Source: Didymodactylos carnosus
Taxonomy: Eukaryota; Rotifera; Eurotatoria; Philodinida; Philodinidae
Direction of reading: 5' to 3'
Assembly: GCA_905250885.1 (NCBI GenBank)
Contig: CAJNOQ010000580.1
Location: 1 to 46,107 of the forward strand
DNA: 46,107 nt
Part shown: positions 42,481 through 46,107 of the stretch, piece after piece
Numbering within the stretch: the first letter of the stretch is position 1
Layout: every line of letters begins with the position of its first letter
Program-made: the position numbers and the translations under genes
Notes under the pieces: model-generated
What the model was told of the DNA's origin: nothing
The model's input: the letters and a program-made list of their open reading frames with translations, nothing else
Databases searched by the model: none

Positions 42481-43257
42481 CAGAGTTGTAACTTGTCCGA
42501 TTCGTCCGAAGTACCAGTTGAAATAGTTCAACCGACCGGTTTTCACCGATTGCAAGAAATCATGTAAACAGGCTAGTTTTTCACCAGTTGAACTTTATGA
42601 GAGCAAGTTTAGTGCCTTTTTCAAAACAATAAAACAGCTTCGTTTCAAAATATCAGCTGTACTTTTTTTCTGTTCTTCTCAACTCCTTTTTTCTCTAATT
42701 AGATTGTTTTTCTCTCTTAAAGAGTACAATCAAAATAGTGACACGTGATCTTATCTGTTATTATATCTCGTCTTATCCATTTTAACTCAAATTCTTTTTT
42801 TTTAGTGTCTACACACATGTCTAACGAACACTTCTAGAAAACAAGGCCCTAGATTTTAGAGTACACTTTAGTCTTTATTTTTTGTATCAGAAAACATTAG
42901 TTTTTTATGTAAGATTTGGACCTAACAAATAAACAATTAAAAATTAGAAATCAGCTTTCAGGAGAAAGGATCTTCATCTCAAGCCGAAGAAATGTGATGT
43001 TAAACTCGGAGAGCTTACGGATTTTAACGACTGCGACTTCCTTCGTCAAAGAATCGTAAAAGTTCGTGCAAATTGAAAAAAACGAATTTTTTTAAAACCA
43101 CTGATTTTCACCGGTTAAAAAAATTAATGAACAGGTCAGTTTTTACCGGTTTAGAAAGTTTTTCAGATCGGCCTGTGATCAGCCTGATCCGACTGATCTG
43201 AAGTTTAGACCGGTCGGATCGGATCGGTTTGAAAATTCTCCTCGGGTTACAACTCTG
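42481..43257. mobile_element. hAT-like non-autonomous element with CCGGTC/GATCGG subterminal repeats
   Basis: Perfect 12-bp terminal inverted repeats: CAGAGTTGTAAC at 42481-42492 and GTTACAACTCTG at 43246-43257. A CAG(A/G)GTTG-like start is typical of hAT superfamily ends. The 8 bp outside each end (TGATATAC and ACGTGTAC) agree at only about half the positions, so the expected 8-bp duplication is not clear. Both subterminal regions carry GC-rich words in either orientation: TTGTCCGATTCGTCCGA, ACCGACCGGTTTTCACCG, CACCAGTTGAA on the left, and TTTTCACCGGTTAA, TTTTTACCGGTTT, GATCGGCCTG, ACCGGTCGGATCGGATCGG on the right. The 0.5-kb centre is AT-rich without a transposase frame. Confidence 0.65.
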
Positions 43258-46107
43258 ACGTGTACTCTGTCTCATCGTGTACAATAAAGTTGGTTAAAAT
43301 TATATGGCATAAAGGTTGACTTCTTGATATACTGTCGAAAACAAAGGGCTTTCTTCACTGGTTTACAATATATTTATGATTCTGTGTTTGAACATGTTAA
43401 ACTAATTATTTCTCTTTAAAACGAAAAAAAACCAAAGTTCAAAAGAGTTAATTCCAGATCGAATAATACAAATTTTATTGAATACCACGAAATTACAGTT
43501 CGAAAGAATTTTTCTAATATGTGAAATAAAATTGCGTCATATACGATAGATTTTTAATTGTAGTTGAAAGTCAAGAATGACAAATATTTTTGATCATCTC
43601 AAAAAAATCAGCGAATAAAATATGAGAAACTGTTTTTTAAGTTACAAAATTAGCCATTTTAAAATTTTTCATCCTTATTCATATTATATCCCACCTTTCT
43701 ATTTTTTTTCATGAGATTTTTAATCCGTTCGTGTTAAGAATTGTATGGGGAATTGTGCAAAAAAGAAAAATGAAGTCAAGACTATAAATGATAAAAAAAA
43801 TGTGATTCAAAAATAAAATATGAAGAGTCTAGTTTATCCGTTACATTCCATAAATTAGTTGTAGAATTGAAAATACATAAAAATCCTGGATACACTCGTT
43901 TTATCTTTCGATTGGCTTCTTTTCGTCCAGTTCTTCAACAATATGATTCTCTATGCTCATAATTAATATTTGACGGTAATTACTTGCGCTTGCTTTCGTT
44001 AAGAAGTAAAACTTTATATAATTTGACAATGATCTTATTTTTAGTTTTTGATAGAGATATAAGAAAATATTTTTTGAAAAACAAACAAAGTGTCTTTTCA
44101 TTTCAATATTTGTATGTCTATATATCTTTTTTTTCTAATCAATGTCATCAAAAACAAAAAATTCAAACTATAATAGACAAATTTCTAATAGAGAGAACAA
44201 AGAAAAAAAATTTTTTGTTTTTTTTCTGCTCCTAATAATAACCGACCGATTTAAATATGCTTTTATGTGTGTGAATGTTATTTGTTATTAGCAATACTAC
44301 CATATATGTTTCTTTAAATATATCTGTTGTATTACAACAGAAAGTTTCTCTTTTTGTCCTTTATCCAAAGGAAAAATGTCGGCTTTTTTCTTCTATTTCA
44401 TTTCGTTTAACTACTCATGTAACAGTCCTAGTATAATATTCAAAAATCGGTTCCTCTTCGTTTCTAAACAAATGAGGTTTTTTTTTTTTTTTTGTTATTA
44501 TATATCGAAATCAAAACAAGCGTGAACATATTTTGAAATAGAAGAAGAAAAAAAAGACCATATGCAAATAGAATAAACTAATATTCTCCGAAAATTATAT
44601 TGTTGTGACAATATTGTTTAGAAAATTGTTGTGTATTGGGTAAGTAACTTATTCTGTCATTTTATTATAGCTATGTATATAAGAAGATTAAAACAAAGAA
44701 CGTTTTTTGCGTGATTGCTGTTCATACAATTGATAGAAAATTTAATGAATAATAAAAAGTAGAATGATACTGTTTATTTTTAAGTTTTTTCTTTTTTTTC
44801 ACTGGTAATAAAGTTAAAGGAAAGAAAGGAGTAGTTTAGAACTTTCAAATTTTGAGTGAGTACTTGTTTGATTACTATAACAGATGTTACACTCTACTAT
44901 TTCTTTGTTTCATAAGTATATATTCTAGTCTTTTGTATTTTTTCTATATCAGGAATCGAAATAATGGACATTTTAAGCTATCAAGTAGGAGTTAGTCATC
45001 TGATATTATCAAGTATGAAAACATTTGAATTTTCAAATCGTTTATTAACTGTACATTTTTGTTATTCAATTGTATAGATTTGATGTCTTTTCAAACTAAC
45101 ATGTTCAATATTACTGATGAAGGACGTTTTCAACTCTAGTTGTACTTTTATATTCTAATAACACCTAAGAATATTATCCATTATTGTTTATTCCTAAAAC
45201 ATTTAAAATTCTGTTTGATTAGCTCAGAAGTTATTTAACAAAACAAAAATGTTGGTTCATCATGAATAATGATTAATTCTTAATTATTGATATTAATTTT
45301 TTCCGCTTAATAAAGAAGTTTTATTACAGTAATAGATTAACAATAAAAGTTTCATTGATTTGTGCATCAAAGATTTGATGATCTTGTATGTAAGAGAAAA
45401 AAAAATAGATTAGATAATTTTTTTACTTTACCGAGTAATGTAGTTAAACGGGGAAGGACAAGTTGATTGGATTCTAAACATTCGACAAATAGTGTGATAG
45501 CAATAAATAAAAAGGTTTACTATCAAAGACCATCTTGTAGTTGTCTCTAGACAAATACAATCCGCCCTATTTGCATTGAGAGTATAAATATACATATATA
45601 AAATGGTGGAGGATGACACGGTTTCAGTTCAGGTTTTTCGAACGTGAACTGAAGAAATAAAACCGTGAAGAATTAACTATTATTTTTAATTAGATAGTTT
45701 TCAAAGAAGTTGATTAAAACAAGTAAATTAAACTTCTTTTTCTATAATGTAAATATTGTTACGTATACTAAATAAATGAATAGATCGCTAGTTCCTTTAT
45801 CAGCATCTTAGCTTAACAATTGTGTTATTCGTCATATACTTCGAAAGTTCAATGTTCAAATCGGCAAGTTATTTATGATCATGTGCCCTGGATCATTGAT
45901 CCAATAAAATACTCACTACGTTGTACAAGATGTTTCATCCGGTTTGCTAGAAAGTTAGTCGAAGTTTGCGCGTTCCTATCATTGATGTATAATTATTTTG
46001 ATTTGATACCCCACCATCACTATCGTGTTGCTGTTACTCTTCTGTGTTGTGTTTCTCTAATCTATCTGTATATGTACATATGATAGTAGAAACGAATATG
46101 CGATAGT
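43258..46107. other. Gene-poor AT-rich right end
   Basis: No gene recognised. Contains a run of about 16 T at 44478-44493. The frame at 45820-46083 (+, 87 codons) has an unremarkable hydrophobic composition and no family resemblance. No tRNA-like cloverleaf was seen. Confidence 0.4.

Noticed and set aside
45820-46083. 87-codon frame near the right end
   Set aside because: No homology recognised and no start or splice context; probably chance.

Overview
The window is nuclear DNA of an animal. It is very AT-rich, its genes are cut by short spliceosomal introns (many 50-100 nt, GT-AG), and one gene encodes a Pax transcription factor, a family restricted to animals. A bacterial-looking glucosidase gene full of introns, remnants of several transposon classes and the compact intron size together suggest a bdelloid rotifer (Rotaria-like). 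That taxon is my inference and is not proven by the sequence.

Layout. (1) About 987-3145, + strand: 3' part of an IQ-motif protein resembling IQCE, a ciliary/Hedgehog-linked protein. (2) 3919-7919, - strand: a complete Pax2/5/8 gene in 8 exons, with paired domain, octapeptide and, unusually, a remnant of all three homeodomain helices. (3) 7920-18608: gene desert holding hairpin repeats, a dead non-LTR retrotransposon (13.3-14.0 kb) and possible coding scraps near 16.6-17.2 kb. (4) 18609-19397, + strand: an intronless gene for a tail-anchored membrane protein with a PPPPY motif. (5) 19.5-23.1 kb: repeats and a possible Penelope-like reverse transcriptase fragment. (6) 23100-28042, - strand: a 12-exon GH13 alpha-glucosidase of bacterial oligo-1,6-glucosidase type with a 9-nt micro-exon and a long acidic C-terminal extension. 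(7) About 30124-33782, + strand: a WDR26 orthologue (LisH-CTLH-WD40, CTLH/GID E3 ligase). (8) 33783-46107: no recognisable gene, but two further hairpin elements.

The genes are unrelated housekeeping or developmental genes; nothing suggests a functional cluster. The most unusual structure is in the non-coding DNA. At least six stretches of roughly 0.1-0.8 kb are each packed with their own short near-palindrome, repeated in both orientations: CCCGATCGGG, a CTAGTT/TAATCG set, ATCGATTTTCT, AAGTACTTG, CAAGATCTTG and CACGAGAATT, with GGTAAAAA/TTTTTACC and CCGGTC/GATCGG as two more. Several are bounded by terminal inverted repeats. One (CAAGATCTTG) sits inside another hairpin element with a 3-bp duplication that can be read directly against the intact partner arm. 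I propose they are non-autonomous transposon families built on one plan (TIRs plus an interior made of family-specific palindromes). This is the best candidate here for something undescribed.

All gene models were spliced by eye from reading frame, splice signals and family knowledge; no alignment or transcript was available.
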